Source of the DNA: Deferribacteraceae bacterium UBA6793
GTDB lineage: Bacteria; Chrysiogenota; Deferribacteres; Deferribacterales; Geovibrionaceae
Reading direction: 5' to 3'
DNA: 64,000 nucleotides
NCBI GenBank assembly: GCA_002452405.1
Contig: DKFP01000010.1
Coordinates: 186,001 to 250,000, forward strand
In this document: positions 34,616 through 42,602 of the stretch, piece after piece
Position numbering within the stretch: position 1 is the stretch's first letter
Layout: each line of letters starts with the position of its first letter
Program-made: the position numbers and the translations under genes
Notes under the pieces: model-generated
Databases searched by the model: none
The model's input: the letters and a program-made list of their open reading frames with translations, nothing else
What the model was told of the DNA's origin: nothing

Positions 34616-35410
34616 CTATGAAAGCAGCAGCTTGTCGTCCTCCAGACCCACCCCGCGCACATTTTCAAACATGCGCATGAGATCCGCCACGGTAAGTCCC
34701 TGCCTGTCCGCACCGCGAACGTCCACAACAACCTCTCCGCCGTGCATCATGATTATGCGCGAACCGTATTCAACAGCCTGTTTCATATTGTGTGTAACCA
34801 TCAGACAGGTGAGGTTCATCTCACTCACCAGCTTAGCCGTGAGGTTCATCACAAGTTCCGCGGTTTTAGGGTCAAGCGCCGCTGTGTGCTCATCCAGAAG
34901 CAGAATTTCAGGATTCGCCATCACCGCCATCAAAAGCGTGAGACACTGCCGCTGACCGCCGGACAAAAGCCCCGCGTTGGTCTTCAGCCTGTTTTCAAGC
35001 CCCAGTCCCAGCGTTGCCAGCTTTTCGGAAAAAAGCTGTCTGTTCTTACGGTTCACACCCTTGCGAAACCATCTTCCCTGCCCCCTTTTAAGGGCTATCG
35101 CCATGTTCTCTTCAATGGAAAGCGACTTTGCCGTCCCGCTCAGAGGATCCTGAAACACGGAACCGATGAACGACGCGCGTGCGTGATCCGGCAGCGCTGT
35201 GATGTCCTTTCCGTTTGCCATAACGTTTCCGCTGTCGGGCTGCAAAATCCCCGCTATCAGGTTAAGCATGGTGGACTTGCCCGCACCGTTGCTGCCTATC
35301 ACGGCGACGAACTCACCCTTTTCTATTTTAAGGTTCAGTCCCTTTATGGCAACGTTTTCGTTCACCGTTTTGGGATTGAACACCTTTCGCACGTTCATAA
35401 GTTCTATCAT
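34616..35410 (-). CDS. ABC transporter ATP-binding protein (TrpXYZ-type importer)
   Basis: The 264-residue ATPase has Walker A GSNGAGKS (39-46), the signature LSGGQRQ and Walker B ILLLDEH. It pairs with the upstream permease and binding protein. The set matches the family exemplified by the TrpXYZ tryptophan/tyrosine importers, but related systems carry other substrates, so specificity is unproven. The start overlaps the permease stop by 4 nt (ATGA). Confidence 0.92.
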   Translation of the reverse strand: MIELMNVRKVFNPKTVNENVAIKGLNLKIEKGEFVAVIGSNGAGKSTMLNLIAGILQPDSGNVMANGKDITALPDHARASFIGSVFQDPLSGTAKSLSIEENMAIALKRGQGRWFRKGVNRKNRQLFSEKLATLGLGLENRLKTNAGLLSGGQRQCLTLLMAVMANPEILLLDEHTAALDPKTAELVMNLTAKLVSEMNLTCLMVTHNMKQAVEYGSRIIMMHGGEVVVDVRGADRQGLTVADLMRMFENVRGVGLEDDKLLLS

Positions 35411-36297
35411 TTTCCGACACCGACCTTTCTGCGCAACCCGGGAAAGGAGAGCGCAGCTATGACTATCACCGCGGTAATCATGTTCAGATCACCGGGTGAA
35501 AAACGGAAATCTCCAATCTGAAACGACAGCGCATAGGCTATCGCCAGCCTGTATATCATTGAACCGAGGATTACTCCTATGACCGCACGCAAAACGCTGC
35601 GGCTTGAAAGTATCGCCTCGCCCACTATCACAGATGCAAGCCCTGCTACAACTGTGCCGATCCCCATATTAACGTCTGCAAATCCCAGCGACTGCGCAGC
35701 GATTGCACCGCATATCCCGACAAGCCCGTTGCTTGCTGAAACTCCGATAAAGACCATCCTGTTCGTGCTTATCCCCTGTGCCCGCACCATTTTCATGTTA
35801 TCCCCTGTGGCACGGAGCGCAAGCCCCATGTCCGTGTGGAAAAACCATATAAGAAAAATAGCCGTTATAGCCGCCGCAAAACCGGAAAAGATTATCGCAG
35901 CAGTCTGCGGGGCAAACCCAAGATTTTCTATTGGTGTGAATATGGTGTCATAACCCAGAAGCGGCAGGTTCGGCATCCCCATTATACGCAAAATCACGGA
36001 ATATGACGCTATCATGGTGAGGATACCAGCCAGAAGGTTCAGTATTTTGAGTTTTGTGTTGAGAAACGCAGTAACAAATCCCGCACAGGCTCCCGCAAAA
36101 CCGGCAGCGGCAACAGCCGCAAAAGGGTTAACACCTTTTGTTATGCAAACAGCACAAACGGCCGCACCCAGAGGGAACGAACCGTCCACCGACAGATCGG
36201 GAAAATCCAGTGCCCGGAATGTAAGAAAAACACCGAGAGCCATGAGGCTGAACATAAGTCCGTGCTCGATGGCTCCCAAAAATGCGTAAGCCGTCAT
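35407..36297 (-). CDS. ABC transporter permease (TrpXYZ-type importer)
   Basis: A 296-residue inner-membrane protein with about eight helices, including ALDFPDLSVDGSFPLGAAVCA and GLASVIVGEAIL, typical of branched-chain-like/TrpY permeases. It forms the channel for the adjacent binding protein and ATPase. The start overlaps the binding-protein stop by one base (TAATG). Confidence 0.92.
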   Translation of the reverse strand: MTAYAFLGAIEHGLMFSLMALGVFLTFRALDFPDLSVDGSFPLGAAVCAVCITKGVNPFAAVAAAGFAGACAGFVTAFLNTKLKILNLLAGILTMIASYSVILRIMGMPNLPLLGYDTIFTPIENLGFAPQTAAIIFSGFAAAITAIFLIWFFHTDMGLALRATGDNMKMVRAQGISTNRMVFIGVSASNGLVGICGAIAAQSLGFADVNMGIGTVVAGLASVIVGEAILSSRSVLRAVIGVILGSMIYRLAIAYALSFQIGDFRFSPGDLNMITAVIVIAALSFPGLRRKVGVGK

Positions 36298-37262
36298 TAT
36301 TTTATAACTTTATCAGCGTTTTTGAGCATAACGGCGGGAACTTTAAATCCTATCATTGCCGCCGTCTTCGCGTTTATCACAAGCTGAAGATCCTTCTGAA
36401 ACTCAACGGGGGTTTCGGAGGGTTTTGCGCCTTTCAGCACTCTGCAAACCATGGCGCCCGTCTGGAGACCGTGTTTGTAATAATCGAATCCTCTGGCAGC
36501 CAGAGCACCCCTTTTAACGGAATCCGTGTCAGACATGAAAACGGGAATTTTATTGGCGTTCGCAACTTTCAGCACCGACTCCAGAGCGGAAACGACTGTG
36601 TTGTCAGTGGTTATGAAAATAGCATCCACCTGCCCCATAAGCCCGTTGGTTGCGGCGGCAACGTCCGCAGAACTTGCTATTGCGCGCTCAACCAGCTTAA
36701 CCTTGCGCAGCGCGGCTGCCTTTTTCGTCAGTTCCAGCTGCGAACGGCTGTTCTGCTCGCCAGCGTTATAGATTATACCCACCGCTTTAGGTTTCAGCCC
36801 CATATCAAAAATAAGCTGAAACTGTGTGTCGATGGGGAGCAGATCGCTCACTCCGGTGATGTTTCCGCCGGGTTTTCTGATATCTTTAAGCAGTTTCGCC
36901 CCCACAGGGTCTGTCACAGCGGAAAAAATAACAGGTGTTTTAGGAGAACCTTTCATATAGGCACTGGCAAGGGCAAGTGCCGTGGGAGTTGCGATGCCGA
37001 CTACGAGGTCTTTTTTCGCACCGATGAACTTATCGGCAATCTGTCCGGCAGTCACCATATTCCCGTTTGCGAGCTGAACGTCGAAAACAACGTCTTTTCC
37101 GTTTTTCAGTCCGCATTTTTCCACCCCGTCAATGATACCCTTTTGAACAAGGTCAAGCGCGGGATGCGCAACTATCTGGGAAATGCCTATCTGTTTGGGA
37201 CCGCCCGCCGCATATGCCGAAAAGCACGCCAGCGAAAGCAGAAAAACTATTATTCTTTTCAT
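36297..37262 (-). CDS. ABC transporter substrate-binding protein (ABC_sub_bind family)
   Basis: This 321-residue periplasmic protein has a signal peptide (cleavage near AYA-AG). The family pattern is IGISQIVAHPALDLVQKGIIDG, IATPTALALA, VIFSAVTDPVGAKL and VGIIYNAGEQNS. Relatives bind tryptophan, tyrosine or other small ligands. It is the first gene of the importer operon. The operon promoter should lie in the gap upstream, which also holds a repeat copy. Confidence 0.92.
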   Translation of the reverse strand: MKRIIVFLLSLACFSAYAAGGPKQIGISQIVAHPALDLVQKGIIDGVEKCGLKNGKDVVFDVQLANGNMVTAGQIADKFIGAKKDLVVGIATPTALALASAYMKGSPKTPVIFSAVTDPVGAKLLKDIRKPGGNITGVSDLLPIDTQFQLIFDMGLKPKAVGIIYNAGEQNSRSQLELTKKAAALRKVKLVERAIASSADVAAATNGLMGQVDAIFITTDNTVVSALESVLKVANANKIPVFMSDTDSVKRGALAARGFDYYKHGLQTGAMVCRVLKGAKPSETPVEFQKDLQLVINAKTAAMIGFKVPAVMLKNADKVIK

Positions 37263-37595
37263 AAACCCACCTTATTAGAGCATATCTCATAATTGTTGAC
37301 GTAATTATCTTAAAATGAGATCGCTTCGTCGTTACTCTCCTCGCGAAGACGGTTCTTTCTTCCCGTCTCTGCGAACCCGCAAGGGTGAAGCAGTTTCATT
37401 AATTGATATGCGTTATTTTTACGAAATACGCTTTGTCACAGGGAAAAGAAGATTTTAAACTCTTGACCGCAAATTTCAAGTGTTAAGTCGTCCGCAGTTT
37501 TTTTTCGTATTTTCAAAACAGCTTTTTTGTGCCAAACTAAAGCTGTATTCAACAGCTTATTTTACTATTTGTTCAAAAATACATTGGAGGTAAAC
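37263..37595. other. Divergent intergenic region with one palindromic repeat
   Basis: No gene is visible. The dispersed repeat occupies 37316-37398. The rest is AT-rich and should hold the promoters of the ABC operon and of the quinone reductase gene. Confidence 0.6.
37316..37398. repeat. Dispersed palindromic intergenic repeat, copy 4
   Basis: An 83-bp unit that opens with TGAGATCGCTTCGTC and closes with GAAGCAGTTTCA, with inner CTCGCGAAGACG and CCGTCTCTGCGA blocks. It is well formed and can fold into one hairpin. Confidence 0.8.
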
Positions 37596-38588
37596 ATGAA
37601 AGCAGTCCTTCTTAAAGAGTTCGGACCCGCTGAGAACATGTACGTCGGCGAAGCGGAAAAACCCGCACCCGCAGCGGATCAGGTTCTCATAAAAGTTGCT
37701 GCATCATCAATCAACAGACCCGACCTTGTTCAGCGCGAGGGCAAATATCCGCCCCCCGCAGGCGATTCGGAGATACTTGGACTTGAAGTTGCTGGAATTA
37801 TCGAAGAACTCGGCGCGGATGTTAAAGGCTGGAAAAAAGGTGACAGGGTTATGACTCTGGTCGGCGGCGGCGGTTATGCTGAATATGCGGTCGCATACGC
37901 ATGTCACCTCATGCCCATCCCAGATTCCATGACATACGAAGAGGCTGCATGTGTTTGCGAATCATATATCACTGCGTTTTCCAACGTCTATATGATAGGC
38001 GGACTGAAAAACGGCGAATCCGCTATCTTCCACGGTGGCGGCGGCGGCGTTAACACTGCCGCGATACAGCTCACAAACGCTCTGGCTCCCGATTCAAAAT
38101 ACATCGTAACAGCGGCTCCTTCAAAAATGGAAGATGTGAAAAAACTCGGCGCGGCGCTTGTCATAGACTATACGACAACCCCGGATTTTTCCGAAGCCGT
38201 CAAAGAATTTACGAAGAAAAAAGGCGTTGACGTGATACTCGACCACGTCGGTGCAAAATATCTTAAACCCAACATGGACTCGCTGGGCTATGCGGGCAGA
38301 CTGGTAATCATCGGCGTTATCAGCGGCATCAAGGCAGAGCTTAACCTTGCGCTGATGATGGTTAAACGCCAACAGATAATCGGCTCTGTTCTCAGAAGCC
38401 GTCCCGTACCAATGAAGGGCGAAATAGTGGCTGAGTTCACAAAGACAGCACTGCCCAAATTCGCAGACAGAAGCATAGTGCCCATCGTATCCGCCGTATT
38501 CCCCATCGAACAGGTAGTTGAGGCACACAAAATGATGGAAGCCGATGCGCATTTCGGTAAAATAGTTCTTAAAATTCAAGATTTATAA
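37596..38588 (+). CDS. Quinone oxidoreductase-like zinc-free medium-chain dehydrogenase (PIG3-like)
   Basis: The 330-residue protein has the QOR/PIG3 pattern: INRPDLVQREGKYPPP, GLEVAGIIEELG, GDRVMTLVGGGGYAEY and the nucleotide motif FHGGGGGVNTAA. Members reduce quinones with NADPH; no zinc cysteines are present. The ATG at 37596 follows TTGGAGG. It stands alone with repeat copies on both sides. Confidence 0.88.
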   Translation: MKAVLLKEFGPAENMYVGEAEKPAPAADQVLIKVAASSINRPDLVQREGKYPPPAGDSEILGLEVAGIIEELGADVKGWKKGDRVMTLVGGGGYAEYAVAYACHLMPIPDSMTYEEAACVCESYITAFSNVYMIGGLKNGESAIFHGGGGGVNTAAIQLTNALAPDSKYIVTAAPSKMEDVKKLGAALVIDYTTTPDFSEAVKEFTKKKGVDVILDHVGAKYLKPNMDSLGYAGRLVIIGVISGIKAELNLALMMVKRQQIIGSVLRSRPVPMKGEIVAEFTKTALPKFADRSIVPIVSAVFPIEQVVEAHKMMEADAHFGKIVLKIQDL

Positions 38589-38591
38589 AAA

Positions 38592-38657
38592 ATTGCTTCG
38601 TAACTTCATTCCTCGCAAAGACCCTCAGCGGTCTCTGCGAGCGAAGCGAAGCAGTCT
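38592..38657. repeat. Dispersed palindromic intergenic repeat, copy 5
   Basis: A 66-bp shorter form with ATTGCTTCGTAAC, CCTCGCAAAGACC, GTCTCTGCGAGCG and GAAGCAGTCT. It lies in the 86-bp gap between two + strand genes. Confidence 0.8.
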
Positions 38658-38674
38658 GTTAAGAGGTTAAAAAC

Positions 38675-39463
38675 ATGGCGGAAATTAAATTTTATCAGGT
38701 AGATGCATTTTCAGGAAACGTGTTCGGCGGAAACCCTGCCGGCGTATGCCCCCTTGCGGCGGAGTTGCCGGACGAAATCATGCAGAAAATATCCGCCGAA
38801 AACAACCTCTCCGAAACAGCTTTCATTTACACCCGCGAAGGCAGACTCCACATCCGCTGGTTCACACCGGAAACAGAGGTTGATCTCTGCGGGCACGCCA
38901 CTCTCGGCTCGGCACACGTCATGTTCCACCACGAAGGGTTTACAGGACAGATTCTCGAATTTCAGTCCAAAAGCGGTGCTCTGCGCGTTAAAAACAAAGG
39001 TGACATACTGGAACTGGATTTCCCCGCTTCTCAGTACGAACCTTGCGCGGAACCGGAGGGACTGGCAGATGCTCTCGGATGCAAACCAGCAGAGGTCTAC
39101 GCGTCAGCAGACTATATGGCTGTATTTGAGAATGAACAGGATGTTATAAATATGAAGCCGGACTTCGCAGCTCTGAAAAAACTGTCCCTCAGAGGCGTTA
39201 TTGTCACGGCAAAAGGCTCATCGTGCGATTTTGTCAGCAGATTTTTTGCTCCGAAAATCGGCATAGACGAAGACCCCGTCACAGGTTCCGCCCATTGCCT
39301 TCTCACACCCTACTGGACAGAGAGGCTGAACAAAAAACTGCTCACCGCCAGACAGGTTTCAAAGCGCGGCGGACTTCTTTTCTGTACGCTGGATTATGAC
39401 AGGGTTCTGATAGCCGGAAGATGTGCCGACTACCTTAAAGGCACCATCACGCTGCCGGATTAA
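38675..39463 (+). CDS. PhzF-family isomerase
   Basis: A 262-residue PhzF/YHI9-type protein with the two-lobed diaminopimelate-epimerase-like fold. Motifs are FQVDAF-like (FYQVDAFSGNVFGGNPAGVC), LSETAFI with the catalytic Glu upstream region, DLCGHATLGSAH and DEDPVTGSAHC. The substrate is unknown; phenazine synthesis is not implied because no other phz gene is present. It overlaps the convergent kinase gene by 17 nt. Confidence 0.92.
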   Translation: MAEIKFYQVDAFSGNVFGGNPAGVCPLAAELPDEIMQKISAENNLSETAFIYTREGRLHIRWFTPETEVDLCGHATLGSAHVMFHHEGFTGQILEFQSKSGALRVKNKGDILELDFPASQYEPCAEPEGLADALGCKPAEVYASADYMAVFENEQDVINMKPDFAALKKLSLRGVIVTAKGSSCDFVSRFFAPKIGIDEDPVTGSAHCLLTPYWTERLNKKLLTARQVSKRGGLLFCTLDYDRVLIAGRCADYLKGTITLPD

Positions 39464-41336
39464 GTTTTTTCATCCGCGGACTTATCCTGGGAAGAACTAT
39501 GACAAACACTGCGCCCTCTTCATTATTGCGCACAGATAGTTTGCCGCCCATATGTTCCTCAATAATCATCCGGGACATATAAAGCCCTATCCCCGTGCCC
39601 TTTCCTTCGGGTTTTGTAGTGAAATAAGGATCGAATATCTTATGTTTTATTGTCTCCGGTACGCCTCCGCCATTGTCTGATATGGAGATTGTCACGTTTT
39701 CATCCAAAGCTGAAACTGTTACCAGAATCTTTTTATTGCCGTGTTTGTCCGCAAGAACATCTTTTGCATTCTGCACAATGTTCATAAGCACCTGACGAAA
39801 CTCCGAGGAAAAACCGCTGACCAGAGTTTCAGGCAATTCGCAGGGTGGACGCAAAAGGTTATTACAGGCTTCAAAATCCCTCTCGCGACATCTGCACGTT
39901 ATTGTAAAATCTATTGAAACGTTCTTCAACTGTGCCTCTACAAGAGAAACGGTATCTATAACCGCCTTTATTACCTCGAAAGAGGTCTCCTCGCTGCGCG
40001 GGTTGAAGAAACTGCGGAAATCGTCTATGGTTTTAGACATATGCTGAATCAGCTTCATAGAGTCCATTTTAAAATTCTCCAACATCACCTCGTCCAGAGA
40101 ATTATCCTTAAAGCTCTCGTAAACAAGCTGAATATATAAACCGACAGAGTTTATAGGCTGCCGCCACTGGTGGGCTATGGCGTTTATCATCTGTCCCATG
40201 TCCGCAAATTTTTTCTGCTCGAAAAAGAGTTGCTCCTGCATCATCCGTTTGGCGGTCTCTTCACGCACGCGCTGTTCCAGTTCCGCAGTGAATCTTTGCA
40301 GTTCCTTCGAACGGGAAATCAGAGCCTCTTTCGCCACCGCCTCCTGCGTTCTGTCGCTGGCGCGGATAACCACTCCCTGCACGACGTTGTCAACCTTGTG
40401 TGGAAGAAAAGCCGCATCAACGAATGTTTCTCCCCTGACAGGCAGTGTAAACCAGCCGGAAAAAGAAACAAAATGTCCCTGCTGTGCCTGTTTGAAATAC
40501 GGAGCAAGAACCTCGTCCATCTGGTTCTTTTTCATCTTTTCGCCGAAAGGTCTTCCTATGATATCCTCCAGTTCGGCATCAAATATTGACAGATAGGCTT
40601 TATTTGCAGAGAGATATTTCAGATCCGCATCCAGAAACGCAACATATTCGTCCAGACTGTCGAATATGTCACCGTACAGTTCAAGCTCCTTCTTCGCCGC
40701 AACAAGCCTGTCCACCCTGCGCGTGGAAAAGATATAAAAACCCAGACCTCCGCCGACAATTATCACCAGAGCCATCAGAACTGAGGACACAACAGCCTTT
40801 GTCTTTGGCGAAATTACCTCGCTGTACTTTATCTTCGCAACCATGCCGTAACGCACACTGCCTATATCCACATGGTCGTATGCAGCCAGCACCTTTTCTC
40901 CGGTGTAATCAGTTGCAGAGGTGAGCCCGCTCCGGTCCGAAAGAGCAAGAGCGAGTATCGAATCCGAAGGCACGTTTGAAAAATCACCGGCCGAATCATT
41001 AACATTCTCCCTTCTGCTGTGGCTTAATATTGCAAATTTGCCACGGCTGAGTGACGCTATATAAAACTCACTGGAATAATTCTTATATACAGTGGGACTG
41101 AAACTTTTCCTGAGAACGTCAACCGCTCCGGAGGCAGCCGTTTCCGGATTTTCTTCATAAAGTTTTGCATAAACGGAAATAAAAATATCCTTTCGGGCAC
41201 GAACTATCTCCGTAAGCCTTTGCTCATAAATGGATTTGGTGTTCACATACCAGTATCCTGTCACAACAGCCCCTGTTGCGATGGTGAGTACTGAAAGAAG
41301 AATGAAAAGCAGAACCGCCCGTTTACTGTCGTGCAA
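39447..41336 (-). CDS. Membrane sensor histidine kinase with PAS domain and cysteine-rich insert
   Basis: The 629-residue kinase has two membrane helices (about 8-30 and 188-208) bracketing a periplasmic sensor domain, a PAS domain (YGDIFDSLDEYVAFLD), a coiled coil and the kinase core. The phosphoacceptor is H389 in AHQWRQPIN. The cysteine cluster C481-R-C483, C491 and C499 precedes the N box (NIVQNAKDVL). The start is a TTG at 41336 with GGAG seven bases upstream; no ATG fits. It is an orphan, convergent with phzF. Confidence 0.9.
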   Translation of the reverse strand: MHDSKRAVLLFILLSVLTIATGAVVTGYWYVNTKSIYEQRLTEIVRARKDIFISVYAKLYEENPETAASGAVDVLRKSFSPTVYKNYSSEFYIASLSRGKFAILSHSRRENVNDSAGDFSNVPSDSILALALSDRSGLTSATDYTGEKVLAAYDHVDIGSVRYGMVAKIKYSEVISPKTKAVVSSVLMALVIIVGGGLGFYIFSTRRVDRLVAAKKELELYGDIFDSLDEYVAFLDADLKYLSANKAYLSIFDAELEDIIGRPFGEKMKKNQMDEVLAPYFKQAQQGHFVSFSGWFTLPVRGETFVDAAFLPHKVDNVVQGVVIRASDRTQEAVAKEALISRSKELQRFTAELEQRVREETAKRMMQEQLFFEQKKFADMGQMINAIAHQWRQPINSVGLYIQLVYESFKDNSLDEVMLENFKMDSMKLIQHMSKTIDDFRSFFNPRSEETSFEVIKAVIDTVSLVEAQLKNVSIDFTITCRCRERDFEACNNLLRPPCELPETLVSGFSSEFRQVLMNIVQNAKDVLADKHGNKKILVTVSALDENVTISISDNGGGVPETIKHKIFDPYFTTKPEGKGTGIGLYMSRMIIEEHMGGKLSVRNNEEGAVFVIVLPRISPRMKKLNPAA

Positions 41337-41513
41337 GATAAGACTCCAATTAATTAAAGATTAATAAAAAACTGATAATTGAAATTATAGCATAAAAAAA
41401 AGACATAAAACGTGATTTTTACCTGTCCGGTAAAGTTTGACTATTTATTTATCAATGCATATAAGGTATCATATAATTGGTTTATAACGTTTGTGTGTAA
41501 CGGAGCATCATAT

Positions 41514-42248
41514 ATGAAGAGGTTTCTGGTAACTGTATTAACATTTTTTGCAATGTATGCTTTTGCCGATGTAACCCTGACTGAAAAGACGGACGGAGTG
41601 ATTTCCGTCAGCTATTTTTCAAAAAGCAGGGTAGCCGTTCAGGAAAACGGGCAGATACTTAACATCACCGATCTGAAAACCCAGACCGTTTACGGTTTTA
41701 ATCCTGAAAGCAAAACGTATTTCAAAGCGACATTTAAGGAGCTTGCCGATATGAACAAAGCGTCCATGGAGGGGGTTGACCCCGAAATGGCGAACCAGTT
41801 CAACATGGAAGCAGGAATGAAGGCGCCCGTTGTGATTAAAAAAACCGGCAAAGGTGAATATGGCGGCTACGCATGTGACAGATATGAGGTGGGACTGCAA
41901 AACCAGCCCGCCACATCACAAATATGTGTTTCACCACAGGTGCGCCAGCTTATTCTGAACGAAATAAACGGCGCGGCTCTTAAAAACTGGCTCAAAGTTA
42001 TGGATTTCGAAGGAAATATAGACCCTGTCCGTACAAAACTGGACGAAATTTCAGAAAAGATAGGCTATATTATCTATGAAAGAACCGTACACAGTATCCC
42101 AGGCGTGCCCATGAGTGCCGGAGCCATGGACTCATATACCACAGTATTACAGTCGGTTTCAACAAAGCCGATAGACAACGGCAAATTTTCTATACCGGCA
42201 GGATATAAAAAGGTAAGCATCAACGACGCCATGGGCGAGGAACAATAA
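41514..42248 (+). CDS. Secreted protein, DUF4412-like
   Basis: This 244-residue protein has a signal peptide (cleavage after YAFA) and a periplasmic beta-rich domain. The pattern of repeated short strands, a central GYACDRYEV and a late ISICV-like cysteine (SQICVSP) resembles DUF4412 periplasmic proteins. The two cysteines may form a disulfide. Function is unknown. The ATG at 41514 follows CGGAG; the frame extends upstream but lacks another ribosome-binding site. A strong terminator follows. Confidence 0.72.
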   Translation: MKRFLVTVLTFFAMYAFADVTLTEKTDGVISVSYFSKSRVAVQENGQILNITDLKTQTVYGFNPESKTYFKATFKELADMNKASMEGVDPEMANQFNMEAGMKAPVVIKKTGKGEYGGYACDRYEVGLQNQPATSQICVSPQVRQLILNEINGAALKNWLKVMDFEGNIDPVRTKLDEISEKIGYIIYERTVHSIPGVPMSAGAMDSYTTVLQSVSTKPIDNGKFSIPAGYKKVSINDAMGEEQ

Positions 42249-42270
42249 TCTTTTTGATGAATGATACAGA

Positions 42271-42306
42271 AAAGCCCTCTGACCAAATAATCAGAGGGCT
42301 TTTTTT
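42271..42306 (+). terminator. Intrinsic terminator
   Basis: The arms AAAGCCCTCTGA (42271-42282) and TCAGAGGGCTTT (42291-42302) form a perfect 12-bp stem, followed by T residues. Confidence 0.9.
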
Positions 42307-42315
42307 ATGTGTTTT

Positions 42316-42388
42316 AGACTGTTGCACCCGCAGAGACTTGGCTGCGTTTCGTCTTCGCGAGGAGCACTAGCAGCGCGGCGATCTCATT
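42316..42388. repeat. Dispersed palindromic intergenic repeat, copy 6 (inverted)
   Basis: Inverted relative to copy 7: it opens with AGACTGTTGCACCCGCAGAGAC and closes with GCGGCGATCTCA, with CGTCTTCGCGAGGAGC inside. A separate hairpin CCTCCTTT-GCC-AAAGGAGG (42396-42414) lies between the two copies. Confidence 0.75.
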
Positions 42389-42421
42389 TTAAGCCCTCCT
42401 TTGCCAAAGGAGGAAATAAGA

Positions 42422-42503
42422 TGAGATTGCGTCGTCAACCTTCGGTTTCCTCGCAAAGACAAAAAGAAAAAGCCGTCTCTACCGCGGGGCAGAACCAAGC
42501 AGG
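42422..42503. repeat. Dispersed palindromic intergenic repeat, copy 7
   Basis: Opens with TGAGATTGCGTCGTC and carries CCTCGCAAAGAC and CCGTCTCT; the closing arm is degenerate (GAACCAAGCAG). With copy 6 and the small hairpin it fills most of the 354-bp gap between 42249 and 42602, which holds no gene. Confidence 0.75.
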
Positions 42504-42602
42504 TCAAGGCGAAGGGGAAAAAATATGCGCAGTATACATATAAGTATATGAACAATATTTTTTTCACGACAACGCAGACATGCGAAGCGTTATAAAAAGA
42601 AG

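Noticed and set aside
38675..39463. Phenazine biosynthesis
   Set aside because: Only a phzF-type gene is present; this family is widespread outside phenazine producers.
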